Assembly: GCF_017163935.1 (NCBI RefSeq)
Contig: NZ_JABVZR010000001.1
Location: 496,001-560,000 of the forward strand
Origin: Novosphingobium terrae
GTDB lineage: Bacteria > Pseudomonadota > Alphaproteobacteria > Sphingomonadales > Sphingomonadaceae
Length of the DNA stretch: 64,000 bases
Reading direction: 5' to 3'
Both the position numbers and the translations under genes were made by a program. This document shows, in pieces, positions 25,934-34,162 of the stretch. A model generated the notes under the pieces. It saw only the letters and a list, made by a program, of their open reading frames with translations. It ran no database searches and was not told the origin of the DNA. Positions within the stretch are counted from its first letter, which is position 1. Each line of letters begins with the position of its first letter.

Positions 25934-26365
25934 TCAGCCCTGCTTTGGCGTCTTTTCCTTGGGCGGCAGGCGATAGGGCACGAAGTCGTTCAGCCCCACC
26001 GTGCCGCGCCAGAAGCCGCCGCTGCGGTCATGCAGCTGCACGATATCGAGGCGGCACAGCTGGCTGCCCCAGGTCTTGGTGACCAGAATATCGTCGTCAT
26101 TCAACTGGTCGGGCCATTGCGGGCGGTTGACGTAATAGACGCCGGCACCCGCCGAATAGACGATGGCCGTCTTGTCGATGATGGTGGTGTTGGTGGCGTC
26201 CATCAGATTGATGCAGCTGACCGGTTTGCCCGCCACGCGGTTGCCCAGCATTTTGGTGAGCTGCTGCTCGCCCGTCAGCTGTTCGCGGGCCGAGGCGGGC
26301 TGGGCCAGCAGCAAGGCGCCTGCCGAGCAGGCCATCAATGCGCGGGCGAAAGTTGAGCGGTTCAT
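25934..26365 (-). CDS. Secreted hypothetical protein
   Basis: 143-residue protein with a signal peptide ending near AQPASA. The mature part (about 115 residues) begins REQLTGEQQLTKMLGNRVAG. It has two Cys (VSCINLMD, SQLCRLDI) that could form a disulfide, and a basic Lys/Pro-rich C-terminus. The family is not recognised, although similar small periplasmic proteins are common in sphingomonads. AAAGG lies before the ATG at 26365. It is convergent with the TPP gene at 29 bp and on the same strand as tldD, 174 bp downstream of it. Confidence 0.75.
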   Translation of the reverse strand: MNRSTFARALMACSAGALLLAQPASAREQLTGEQQLTKMLGNRVAGKPVSCINLMDATNTTIIDKTAIVYSAGAGVYYVNRPQWPDQLNDDDILVTKTWGSQLCRLDIVQLHDRSGGFWRGTVGLNDFVPYRLPPKEKTPKQG

Positions 26366-26511
26366 GGTTTTGTGACCTTTCAAAACGGCGGGGGGAGACC
26401 GCATTCAAGGCCGGGGCGGGTCGCCGTCTCGGTCGTGTTTCTTTTCCGCCTTTGTGCCTACACCGTCAATGCTGAATGAGGGCTGAAAAGGCGCGGATTT
26501 ACGCGTTTCCG

Positions 26512-26549
26512 CCGCCCGCCTCAGGCGGTGCCGCCCGCCTCAGGCGGTG
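26512..26549. repeat. Tandem 19-bp duplication at the tldD stop codon
   Basis: CCGCCCGCCTCAGGCGGTG occurs twice in direct succession (26512-26530 and 26531-26549). The right-hand unit contains the tldD stop and last codons, so the left unit is a copied gene end lying downstream. Each unit contains CCGCC-TCA-GGCGG, giving two small hairpins after the gene. It is probably replication slippage. Confidence 0.85.
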
Positions 26550-27967
26550 CCGCCCACCGTCAGCGCCTCGACCAGCACGGTGGGCTGGCCCACGCCCGCC
26601 GCCACCGACTGGCCGCCCTTGCCGCACAGGCCAATGCCCTCGTCCAGCTCCATATCATTGCCCAGACCCAGCACGCGGGTCAGCACCGAGGGGCCGTCGC
26701 CGATCAGCGTGGCGCCCTTGATCGGCGCGCCCAGCTTGCCGTTCTCGACGCGATAGGCCTCGGTGCAGGAGAAGACGAATTTGCCGCTGGTGATGTCGAC
26801 CTGACCGCCGCCGAAGCTCTTGGCGAAGATGCCGTTCTTCACGCGGCTCAGCAGTTCGGCGGGATCGTCATTGCCCGCGCGCATATAGGTGTTGGTCATG
26901 CGGGGCATGGGGGCATGGGCGAAGCTTTCGCGGCGACCGTTGCCGGTGGGTTCCATGCCCATCAGCCGGGCGCTGAGGCGGTCATGGATATAGCCCTTGA
27001 GGATGCCGTCCTCGATCAGCACATTTTCCTGAGTCGGCGTGCCCTCGTCATCGATGGAGAGCGAGCCACGACGGGCATGGATCGAGCCATCGTCCACCAC
27101 GGTGACGCCCGGTGCGGCGACACGCTCGCCGATGCGGCCCGAGAAGGCGCTGGTGCCCTTGCGGTTGAAATCGCCCTCCAGCCCGTGGCCCACGGCCTCA
27201 TGCAGCAAGATGCCGGGCCAGCCGGGGGCCAGCAGCACCTGCATCTCGCCAGCGGGGGCGGCGACGGCCTCCAGATTGACCAGCGCCTGACGCAGTGCAT
27301 CGTCGATGCCGCGATTCCACACGGCGGGATCGAACAGATCGTCGTAGAGATAGCGACCGCCCATGCCGAAGCTGCCGCTCTCACGCCGTCCGTTCTGTTC
27401 GGCGACGATGGAAATGTTCAGGCGCACCAGCGGGCGAATATCGGTGATGGGCTCCGCGTCGGGGCGGACGATTTCCACCACGCTCCAGCTGGCCGTCAGA
27501 TGCGCTGTCACCTGCGCCACGCGCGGGTCGCGGGCGCGGGCGGCGGCATCGATGGTTTCGAGCAGCGCCACCTTGCGGGCAAAGTCGATCCCGTCGAGCG
27601 GCGAGGCATCGGTGTAGAGATGGCGGTTGGTGCGCGCGGGTGGCGCTGCCAGCGGGCCCTTGGCCGGATCGAGCAGGCTGAGCGTTTCCCCGGCGCGCGC
27701 GATGGCGGCGGCGGAAATCTCATTGGCATGGGCAAAGCCGGTCATCTCGCCCGAAACGCCGCGCAGGCCAAACCCCGCGTTGCGGCTGTAATCGGCGGTT
27801 TTCAGCCGTCCATCGTCGAAGGTGAAGCTTTCCGAGGCGACGAATTGCAGGAACAATTCGCCATCGTCGCAGGCGCTCAGGGTCTGGCGGGCCAGTTTGC
27901 GCGCCTCTTCAGGGGAAAGCTGGCCGGAACGGTACAGGAGCGAGCGAGGGTCGGCGGAAGAGGTCAT
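26540..27967 (-). CDS. tldD: Metalloprotease TldD
   Basis: 475-residue TldD subunit of the TldD/TldE (PmbA) metalloprotease, which trims unfolded peptides and, in some bacteria, matures microcins and antitoxins. The zinc motif HEAVGH is at 256-261, followed by GLEGD. The third ligand is probably the Cys of VFSCTEAYRVENG. The partner pmbA/tldE is not in the window. The ATG at 27967 is used rather than the GTG just before it. The end of the gene carries the tandem 19-bp duplication. Confidence 0.94.
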   Translation of the reverse strand: MTSSADPRSLLYRSGQLSPEEARKLARQTLSACDDGELFLQFVASESFTFDDGRLKTADYSRNAGFGLRGVSGEMTGFAHANEISAAAIARAGETLSLLDPAKGPLAAPPARTNRHLYTDASPLDGIDFARKVALLETIDAAARARDPRVAQVTAHLTASWSVVEIVRPDAEPITDIRPLVRLNISIVAEQNGRRESGSFGMGGRYLYDDLFDPAVWNRGIDDALRQALVNLEAVAAPAGEMQVLLAPGWPGILLHEAVGHGLEGDFNRKGTSAFSGRIGERVAAPGVTVVDDGSIHARRGSLSIDDEGTPTQENVLIEDGILKGYIHDRLSARLMGMEPTGNGRRESFAHAPMPRMTNTYMRAGNDDPAELLSRVKNGIFAKSFGGGQVDITSGKFVFSCTEAYRVENGKLGAPIKGATLIGDGPSVLTRVLGLGNDMELDEGIGLCGKGGQSVAAGVGQPTVLVEALTVGGTA

Positions 27968-28042
27968 CACGCCGATATAGGCTTGGCAGGCCTGCCGCGC
28001 CAGTGGGCAGGCCCGTCGTTTCAGTGGATCAGTGAGCGACGC

Positions 28043-28240
28043 TTAGTGAGCGTTTTCGGCCAGCACGAAGCGCTTGTCGCAATAGGGGCATTCAACGAAG
28101 CCCTTCTCGTCGATCTCCAGATAGACCTTGGGGTGGCCCAGCGCGGAGGGCGTGTAGCCCCCGGTGCTGCGGATGGCGGTCGCCCCGTCGCAGCTGACGC
28201 GGTGGGAGTGAGTGGTGACGGTTTCGGGCTGCGTGCTCAT
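28043..28240 (-). CDS. Zinc-finger (CHCC) protein, NDUFS6-like
   Basis: 65-residue protein ending with VECPYCDKRFVLAENAH, and with a further Cys in VSCDGA and a His in GHPKVYL. This is the CHCC zinc-finger domain found in bacterial homologues of complex I accessory subunit NDUFS6. It is small, cytoplasmic and single, 75 bp from tldD on the same strand. Its exact role in bacteria is not established. The 239 bp on its other side, up to the glycosyltransferase, show no further feature. Confidence 0.88.
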   Translation of the reverse strand: MSTQPETVTTHSHRVSCDGATAIRSTGGYTPSALGHPKVYLEIDEKGFVECPYCDKRFVLAENAH

Positions 28241-28479
28241 GACCCATGCCGATAGCAGCAGGCGCGGGCCATTTCCACCGTCATTTGGTCGTAAAAAGAA
28301 GCAGCGAAGTGATCAGAAAATCCGCCCGCCCGGCACAATTCTGGTGAGTTGCGCCATGTATGCGGCTTGCATGCCCTTTCAATCCGTTAAGGTTCACGCT
28401 CTGTTAAGCTGGTGGCGGGTCTGTACCGCGCGGGGCGGGGGACATGAAGTTGTAATGATTGCCCGCTGCAAGGGATCCC

Positions 28480-29745
28480 ATGGCCGTTTCTCAAAAGCCG
28501 ATGCTGATCTGTGACCTGACCCAGAGCTATGCCCCCACGGGCGGCGGCGGGGTTGGCACCTATATGCGCGAAAAGCAGCGCCACATCCTCGAACGCACCA
28601 ACCATCGCCTGCTGCAGATCGTGCCGGGCGAGCACGACCGCGTGGTAGAAAAGGGGCGCCATATCTGGGTCGAGGTCGGCGCCAAACAGGTGCGCGGCAG
28701 CCCCAATTACCGCTTTATCATGCGCACCGGCGCCGTGCGCGAAGTGCTGGAGCATTACCGCCCCGATGTGATCGAATCGCTCTGCCCCTGGGTGCTGCCC
28801 TGGACGGCGATCCATTACGCCCGCGCTCACCCGGCAACCGCGCTGGTGGCGGGATATCACACCGATTTTCCCAATGTGCATGTCCACCGCGTTGCCTCCG
28901 ACATGTTCGGGGCGAAGCTGGGCTATGCGCTCAAGCAGGTCAGCGTGGCCTATGCCAATGTGACCTATCGTCTGTTCGACCGGCTCTATGCCCTCAACGA
29001 GCCGGTCAAGGCGCAGCTGAGCGAATGGGGTATCCATCACGTCAATGTGCTGTCCTTGGGTGTGGATACGCATCGCTTCGATCCCGTGCGCCGCGATCCC
29101 TCCCTGCGCGCAGCGCTGGGGCTGGGGGCGCCGCATTTCCCCGACCATGGCCCGCTGCTGGCTTACGCCGGCCGCATCGACAATGAAAAGCGCGCCGACC
29201 GCCTGATCGAGATGTTCCGCCAGCTGCCTCCCGAGATGGGCGCCGCCATGGTGATGTTCGGCGATGGCAAGCTGCGCGATAAGCTGATTTCCGAAACCCA
29301 GGGCCTGCCCATCGCTCTGCCCGGTTTCGTGGATGACCGCGATATGCTGGCGCGTGGCCTGGCCTCCGCCGATATCTATGTCTCGGCCATGGCCGATGAG
29401 ACCTTCGGCATCTCGGTGATCGAGGCTCAGGCCAGCGGTCTTCCGGTGGTCGGTGTTGCCTCGGGCGCCATGCCCGCCCGCGTGCCCGCCGGGCTGGGCC
29501 TGCTGGCGCCGGTGGACGATATGGCCGCCATGGCCCGCCATGTGCAGACCGTCTGGGCGCGCGGCGCCCGCGAGATGGGCGTGGCCGCGCGTGAGCATGT
29601 CGCCAGCCGCTTCAGTTGGGAGCGGACGTTCAACCAGCTGATCGGCGATGTTTATCCGGCAGCCTTGGCGCGTGCGGAGCGTCGGGTCGGGGCGCGGCGG
29701 GGTTGGCTGGTTCCGGCTCCGGCTTTTGCTCGGGTTATGGGGTAG
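28480..29745 (+). CDS. Glycosyltransferase family 4/1 (GT-B fold)
   Basis: 421-residue GT-B glycosyltransferase. The N-terminal domain starts LICDLTQSYAPTGGGGVGTYM, the usual acceptor-side start. The C-terminal nucleotide-sugar domain has the family EX7E element in ADETFGISVIEAQASGLPVV. AAGGGA precedes the ATG at 28480. The C-terminal 40 residues are Arg/Ala-rich and variable. It is single, so the glycan or lipid acceptor is unknown; a mannosyl- or glucosyl-type role on lipid is possible. A dispersed element starts 14 bp after the stop. Confidence 0.88.
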   Translation: MAVSQKPMLICDLTQSYAPTGGGGVGTYMREKQRHILERTNHRLLQIVPGEHDRVVEKGRHIWVEVGAKQVRGSPNYRFIMRTGAVREVLEHYRPDVIESLCPWVLPWTAIHYARAHPATALVAGYHTDFPNVHVHRVASDMFGAKLGYALKQVSVAYANVTYRLFDRLYALNEPVKAQLSEWGIHHVNVLSLGVDTHRFDPVRRDPSLRAALGLGAPHFPDHGPLLAYAGRIDNEKRADRLIEMFRQLPPEMGAAMVMFGDGKLRDKLISETQGLPIALPGFVDDRDMLARGLASADIYVSAMADETFGISVIEAQASGLPVVGVASGAMPARVPAGLGLLAPVDDMAAMARHVQTVWARGAREMGVAAREHVASRFSWERTFNQLIGDVYPAALARAERRVGARRGWLVPAPAFARVMG

Positions 29746-29759
29746 TCAAGGGAAGGAAG

Positions 29760-29999
29760 ATGCGAGGGGGTTACCCCCTCGCGCTCCCATGACGTCTTCC
29801 GACGAGAGGGTGGTGGCGCCGAAGTGGCGCGCCCAGCCTCTCCACCTGCGCGATCTAAAGCGCCGCAGGCAGGCAACGCCCGGTGCAACGGGTTGGCTTG
29901 GCGATTTCAGAGCCTGCGGCGCGGCAATCTGGGCGCTTTGGCCGAACCCGATGCGCAACGCAGACACTAAAGGGAGCGCGAGGGTTATGACCCTCGCAT
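29760..29999 (+). repeat. Dispersed hairpin-bounded element, copy 5 (A-B form)
   Basis: 240-bp full copy between the glycosyltransferase and the ABC ATPase gene. The left hairpin is GCGAGGGGG, loop TTA, CCCCCTCGC; the right is GCGAGGGT, loop TATG, ACCCTCGC. The core stem 29860-29870 pairs with 29912-29922 around a 41-nt loop. Purine-rich GGGAAGGAAG precedes it and pyrimidine-rich sequence follows. Confidence 0.9.
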
Positions 30000-30052
30000 T
30001 TCCCACTTCAAACCTTCTTCCCCTTCCCGACAGCCCGCCTTAAAGAGCGCCC

Positions 30053-30997
30053 ATGACCAACGCCCCCGCCATTGCCATCCGTGATCTCGTCAAGCGCTAT
30101 GCCCCGGCAGGAGAGGGCGAGGGCAAGCTGGCGCTCAAGGGCGTCAGTTTCGATGTCCCTCAGGGGCAGATCTTCGGGCTTTTGGGCCCCAATGGCGCGG
30201 GCAAGTCCACGCTGATCAACACGCTGGCGGGGCTGGTGATGAAGACCAGCGGCACCGTCAACATCTGGGGTTTCGACATTGACGAGCAGCGCCGCAACGC
30301 CTCTCGCGCGATCGGCATCGTCCCTCAGGAAATCGTCTTCGACCCCTTCTTCACCCCGCGTGAGGTGCTGGAGAATCAGGCTGGTCTCTATGGCATCGAA
30401 AAGGGTGACCGCATCAGCGACGCCCTGCTGGAGGCCGTGCATCTGGCCGACAAGGCCCATGCCTATGCCCGCACCCTCTCGGGCGGTATGAAGCGCCGCC
30501 TGCTGGTGGCCAAGGCGATGGTCCACACGCCCCCGGTGCTGGTGCTGGACGAGCCCACGGCGGGCGTGGACGTGGAGCTGCGCCGCCAGCTGTGGGAGCT
30601 GGTCAAGCAGCTCAACGATGAGGGCGTGACGGTGGTGCTGACCACCCATTACCTTGAAGAGGCCGAGGCGCTGTGCGACCGCATCGCCATCATCAACCAT
30701 GGCGAGCTGATCACCAACAAGCCCACGCGCGAGCTGGTCGATATGGCCCGCGAGAAGGTGGTGGTGGTGACGGTGGACCGCGATCTTGGGCCGGACGGTC
30801 TGGCGGCCTCCGATGCGCGCCTCACGAAAAGCGCCGTGGTGGGCGAGCGCATGATCGAGATCACTTACGACAAGGACCGCACCAATGCGGGCGAGGTTCT
30901 GGCGCTGGTGCAGGGCCAGGGGCTGGGCATTGTCGATGTTTCCACCCGCGAGGCCGATCTGGAAGACGTCTTCGTCAGCCTGACCAGCAAGGCCTGA
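30053..30997 (+). CDS. ABC transporter ATP-binding protein (ABC-2 type)
   Basis: 314-residue ATPase. Walker A is GPNGAGKST, the signature is SGGMKRR, Walker B is VLVLDEPTAGVD and the switch His is in TTHYLEEAE. A C-terminal domain of about 90 residues follows the nucleotide-binding domain, as in CcmA/YadG-type export ATPases. The usual ABC-2 permease gene is absent on either side; the next gene is a small minus-strand ORF. The permease must be elsewhere, so the cargo is unknown. Confidence 0.93.
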   Translation: MTNAPAIAIRDLVKRYAPAGEGEGKLALKGVSFDVPQGQIFGLLGPNGAGKSTLINTLAGLVMKTSGTVNIWGFDIDEQRRNASRAIGIVPQEIVFDPFFTPREVLENQAGLYGIEKGDRISDALLEAVHLADKAHAYARTLSGGMKRRLLVAKAMVHTPPVLVLDEPTAGVDVELRRQLWELVKQLNDEGVTVVLTTHYLEEAEALCDRIAIINHGELITNKPTRELVDMAREKVVVVTVDRDLGPDGLAASDARLTKSAVVGERMIEITYDKDRTNAGEVLALVQGQGLGIVDVSTREADLEDVFVSLTSKA

Positions 30998-31005
30998 CAG
31001 GGCGT

Positions 31006-31197
31006 TCAGCGCCGCGCGGTTTGCAGGCCCTGAAGCACGCTTTCGTCTGTCGTCTTGCGCCAGCCGCCCTTGCGCTTTCTGTGGATGGCGCATTCGCAGG
31101 AGCGGCAGGTGGCGATGAATTGCGTTCCGTCCCATTTCACCCGGCTGCGGCGGGGAATGTGACGACCGAACAGGCAAAGAGACAGGCGCAGAACCAT
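31006..31197 (-). CDS. Small basic Cys-containing hypothetical protein
   Basis: 63-residue protein, MVLRLSLCLFGRHIPRR..., with KWDGTQFIATCRSCECAIHRKRKGGWRK in the middle given here only as landmarks Cys-x2-Cys-x-Cys and a basic tail. The pattern suggests a small zinc ribbon or nucleic-acid-binding fold. The start at 31197 follows GGAG; a GTG at 31212 is in frame. It is convergent with the ABC ATPase, 8 bp away. The 319 bp from here to nadB hold only an AT-rich stretch near 31370-31400 and the nadB ribosome-binding site. Confidence 0.65.
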   Translation of the reverse strand: MVLRLSLCLFGRHIPRRSRVKWDGTQFIATCRSCECAIHRKRKGGWRKTTDESVLQGLQTARR

Positions 31198-31516
31198 GGG
31201 CGGCAACTCCACATAAGGGGCAGGCGGAGCCGTGGGGCTGCTCCTGGCCTGACCGTGAGCGAAGAACTCTGGTGCAAAGGGAATCAGGTAATTCCCGTAA
31301 TGTTAACGCATGCTGGACATACGGGGAAGGGGAGGGGCTGGAAAATAGGGATTAGGCCCCGGAATTCTGCGGTTTTTTATTCGGTTTTTAAGGGTTAACG
31401 GCGGTGTTTCAAAAGCATGCTCACCGGCCCGGCTGATCCTTAAAAAGCACAGAAGGATTGATGCCGCGCGCCGATGCCTGCATGGCAGCGCAGCGAAATG
31501 CAGGGAGAGGCAGTCG

Positions 31517-33091
31517 ATGATGGCCGATGTGATCGTGGTGGGCTCTGGAGCAGCCGGTTTGACGGCGGCGCTGGCGCTGGCGCAGCGGCTCAAGGTGCTG
31601 GTTCTGGCCAAGGGCTCGCTCACCGGCGGATCGACCGCCTGGGCACAGGGCGGCATCGCCGCCGTGCTCGATGCCGGCGACACGTTCGAGAACCATATCA
31701 GCGACACGATGGTGGCGGGCGCCGGGCTCAACCGGCAGGAGACCGTCGAATTCGTGATCGAGCGCGCGCCCCATGCCATCGACCGGCTGATCGAGCTGGG
31801 CGTGCCTTTCAACATGGAGGACGACCACCTCCATCTGACGCGCGAGGGCGGCCATTCGCATCGCCGGATCGTCCATGTCGATGATGCCACGGGCTGGGCG
31901 GTGCAGTCGGCGCTGCTGAAAGCCGCGCAGGATCATCCCAACATCACCCTGCTGCCGGGGCGGTCCTGCATCGATCTCATCACCGGGCGGCACGAGATGC
32001 GCTATTCGGGCTCAGGCCGGGTCTGGGGCGTCTATGCGCTGGATGAGGCCACAGGCCATGTGGAAACGCACACTGCCCGCGCCACCATTCTGGCGACGGG
32101 CGGGGCCGGGCGCGTCTACCAGTTCTCCACCGCGCCGCGCGGCGCCACCGGGGACGGCATTGCCATGGCCTGGCGCGCGGGCGCGCGCGTCGGCAATATG
32201 GAGATGATGCAGTTCCACCCCACCTGCCTCTACAACCTTGAGGTCAAGAACTTCCTCATCACCGAAGCGGTGCGCGGTGAGGGCGGGCGGCTGATCAACC
32301 CGCGCACCGGCAAGCGCTTCATGCCCGATTATGACGAGCGCCTTGAACTGGCTCCGCGCGATATCGTGGCCCGCGCCATCGATGCCGAAATCAAGCGCGA
32401 TGGTCTCGATTACGTCCATCTCGACATCAGCCATATGCCCGAGGATTTCGTCCGCCACCATTTCCCCAACATCTATGACAAGCTGCTGGGCCTGGGCATC
32501 GATATGACCAAGCAGCCGATCCCGGTCGTGCCCGCGCAGCATTACACCTGCGGCGGGATCATGATCGATCTGGATGGCCGCACCGATCTGCCGGGTCTCT
32601 ATGCCGCAGGGGAATGCACCGAGAGCGGGCTGCATGGGGCGAATCGTCTGGCGTCGAACTCGCTGCTGGAGTGTTTCGTCTTCGGCGAGGCCGCCGCCGC
32701 CGATATCCTCGACCACTGGGATGCCTTCGATGTGCCCCCGCCGGTGCGCGCATGGGACGAGAGCCGCGTTTCCGATTCCGATGAAGAGGTCATCATCAAG
32801 CAGAACTGGACCGAGATCCGGCGCTTTATGTGGAACTATGTCGGCATCCAGCGCAGCACAAAGCGGCTGGAGCGCGCGGCTCACCGCATCAAGATGCTGT
32901 TTGACGAGGTGGAGGACTATTACGGCCACTTCCGCGTCAGCACCGATCTGATCGAGCTGCGCAACCTGCTGCAGAGCGCCGATCTGATCGTGCGCTCGGC
33001 CCTGAGGCGGCATGAGAGCCGGGGGCTGCATTGCACGCGCGATTATCCGCAGACTCTGGACGAGGCTTTGGATACGGTTCTGGTGCCTTAA
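31517..33091 (+). CDS. nadB: L-aspartate oxidase
   Basis: 524-residue flavoenzyme oxidising L-aspartate to iminoaspartate, the first step of de novo NAD synthesis. The FAD motif GSGAAGL is at 9-15. The flavin/active-site segments GGSTAWAQGGIAA, EAVRGEGG and YAAGECTESGLHGANRLASNS are intact, with a helical C-terminal domain. AGGGAGAGG lies 6 bp upstream. nadA and nadC, often neighbours, are absent here. A dispersed element follows 18 bp after the stop. Confidence 0.95.
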   Translation: MMADVIVVGSGAAGLTAALALAQRLKVLVLAKGSLTGGSTAWAQGGIAAVLDAGDTFENHISDTMVAGAGLNRQETVEFVIERAPHAIDRLIELGVPFNMEDDHLHLTREGGHSHRRIVHVDDATGWAVQSALLKAAQDHPNITLLPGRSCIDLITGRHEMRYSGSGRVWGVYALDEATGHVETHTARATILATGGAGRVYQFSTAPRGATGDGIAMAWRAGARVGNMEMMQFHPTCLYNLEVKNFLITEAVRGEGGRLINPRTGKRFMPDYDERLELAPRDIVARAIDAEIKRDGLDYVHLDISHMPEDFVRHHFPNIYDKLLGLGIDMTKQPIPVVPAQHYTCGGIMIDLDGRTDLPGLYAAGECTESGLHGANRLASNSLLECFVFGEAAAADILDHWDAFDVPPPVRAWDESRVSDSDEEVIIKQNWTEIRRFMWNYVGIQRSTKRLERAAHRIKMLFDEVEDYYGHFRVSTDLIELRNLLQSADLIVRSALRRHESRGLHCTRDYPQTLDEALDTVLVP

Positions 33092-33109
33092 GGGGATTGA
33101 GAAGGGAAG

Positions 33110-33339
33110 ATGCGAGGGGGTTACCCCCTCGCGCTCCCATAACGTCTTCCGGCGATAGGGCAGTGGTGCCGCATCGGTGTGCCCAGCCTCTCCACCTGTA
33201 CAATAAGGCGCCGCAGGCAGGGGCAGTTTCGCCCCCATCATGGCATAAAAGCCTGCGGCGCTGCGACCTTTGCTCTGCTGCCGAACCCGTGGCGTGACGT
33301 GGACATTCATGGGAGCGCGAGGGTGTAACACCCTCGCAT
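33110..33339 (+). repeat. Dispersed hairpin-bounded element, copy 6 (A-B form)
   Basis: 230-bp copy filling the convergent nadB/GlsB-like junction, 18 and 13 bp from the two stops. The left hairpin is GCGAGGGGG, loop TTA, CCCCCTCGC; the right is GCGAGGGTG, loop TAA, CACCCTCGC. The core stem 33208-33218 pairs with 33251-33261 around a 32-nt loop that contains its own small hairpin (GGGGC...GCCCC). The flanks AGAAGGGAAG and CTTCCTTCTT can extend the terminal pairing. Confidence 0.92.
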
Positions 33340-33352
33340 TGTCTCTTCCTTC

Positions 33353-33586
33353 TTAACCCAACAACCTGCCCAACAGAATCAGCGCCATCGCCCCCAACAC
33401 CGAGGCGAGACAGCCCACCTGCCGGCTGGAGCCCTGACGACGCGCCACCAGCTCGGCCAGCAATGAACCGCCGATGCCCAGCAGGATCGTGGCGATCAGG
33501 CCCAGATGCACCGCGCCGGGGTAGAGCCAGCGGGCCAACAGGCCGATAAAAAAGCCGGAAAACAGGGCGCCGATGATGCGGAGCAT
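33353..33586 (-). CDS. GlsB/YeaQ/YmgE-like small membrane protein
   Basis: 77-residue protein with three hydrophobic segments (IIGALFSGFFIGLLARWLYPG, LIATILLGIGGSLLAELV, LASVLGAMALILLG). This is the transglycosylase-associated GlsB/YeaQ/YmgE stress family. The function is unknown beyond stress association. It is single, and its stop faces the nadB side across the repeat element. Confidence 0.8.
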   Translation of the reverse strand: MLRIIGALFSGFFIGLLARWLYPGAVHLGLIATILLGIGGSLLAELVARRQGSSRQVGCLASVLGAMALILLGRLLG

Positions 33587-34162
33587 GGGGTGCGTGTCCT
33601 TATGGCGTCAGGTGTTTGATTCCATGAGGGATGATTCTAGGCGCAAGACCGGGATGACACCAGAGATTGTGGTGGCGCGAAGCACCAGCCACCAAACCTG
33701 CCCGGCTGAGTCGGGTAAAGCAGGCGGATGGGGTTCGTATCGACTCGATCTGCGCTGTGGAGAGAAAAATTTTTAGTACGCAATTTTGACTCTTGCGCGA
33801 CAGCGCGGTGGCAGATTTCCGGCGCGTCGCGGCACTGCAAAAAGCTGTGCGGAAAGGGAGGGAAGGGCTTGGTATGTTTTTGCCCTCTTGCGCCCTGAAT
33901 CGGACCGCGCCACAAGCTCTAGTGTCTGAATGTGCTTCGGCGCCTCAACACCTAGTAATCGACCGTAAGGCGCCGATGCCTCGATTCTGGCTGCAATCCA
34001 CCGGGTTTCCCGGCTTTTGTGGCTATCTTGAGGCGCGCATGGCGGACGGAACGGGGTGAAGGCGGGGGCTTTCAGTCATAGCCCGGCTCATAGAGGAGCC
34101 GGCTCAGGATTTTTTGAAGCGGGACACCGCTGGCTGCGTGGATTCGAAGGGGCGATTGTAGA
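33587..34162 (+). other. 576-bp intergenic region before nrdA
   Basis: No convincing gene is seen. The region is less coding-like than its surroundings and has an AT-rich stretch AAAAATTTTTAG at about 33767-33778. Near the end CCGGCTC (34083-34089) pairs with GAGCCGG (34096-34102), followed 7 nt later by six Ts (34110-34115). This weak terminator or attenuator-like hairpin lies 60 bp before the nrdA start. CTAGTGT at 33919 and ACACCTAG at 33948 are loosely NrdR-box-like, but symmetry and spacing are poor. Confidence 0.5.

Noticed and set aside
33910..33963. Possible NrdR boxes before nrdA
   Set aside because: Half-site symmetry is only 5 of 8 at best and the two candidates are 38 bp apart instead of the usual three helical turns.
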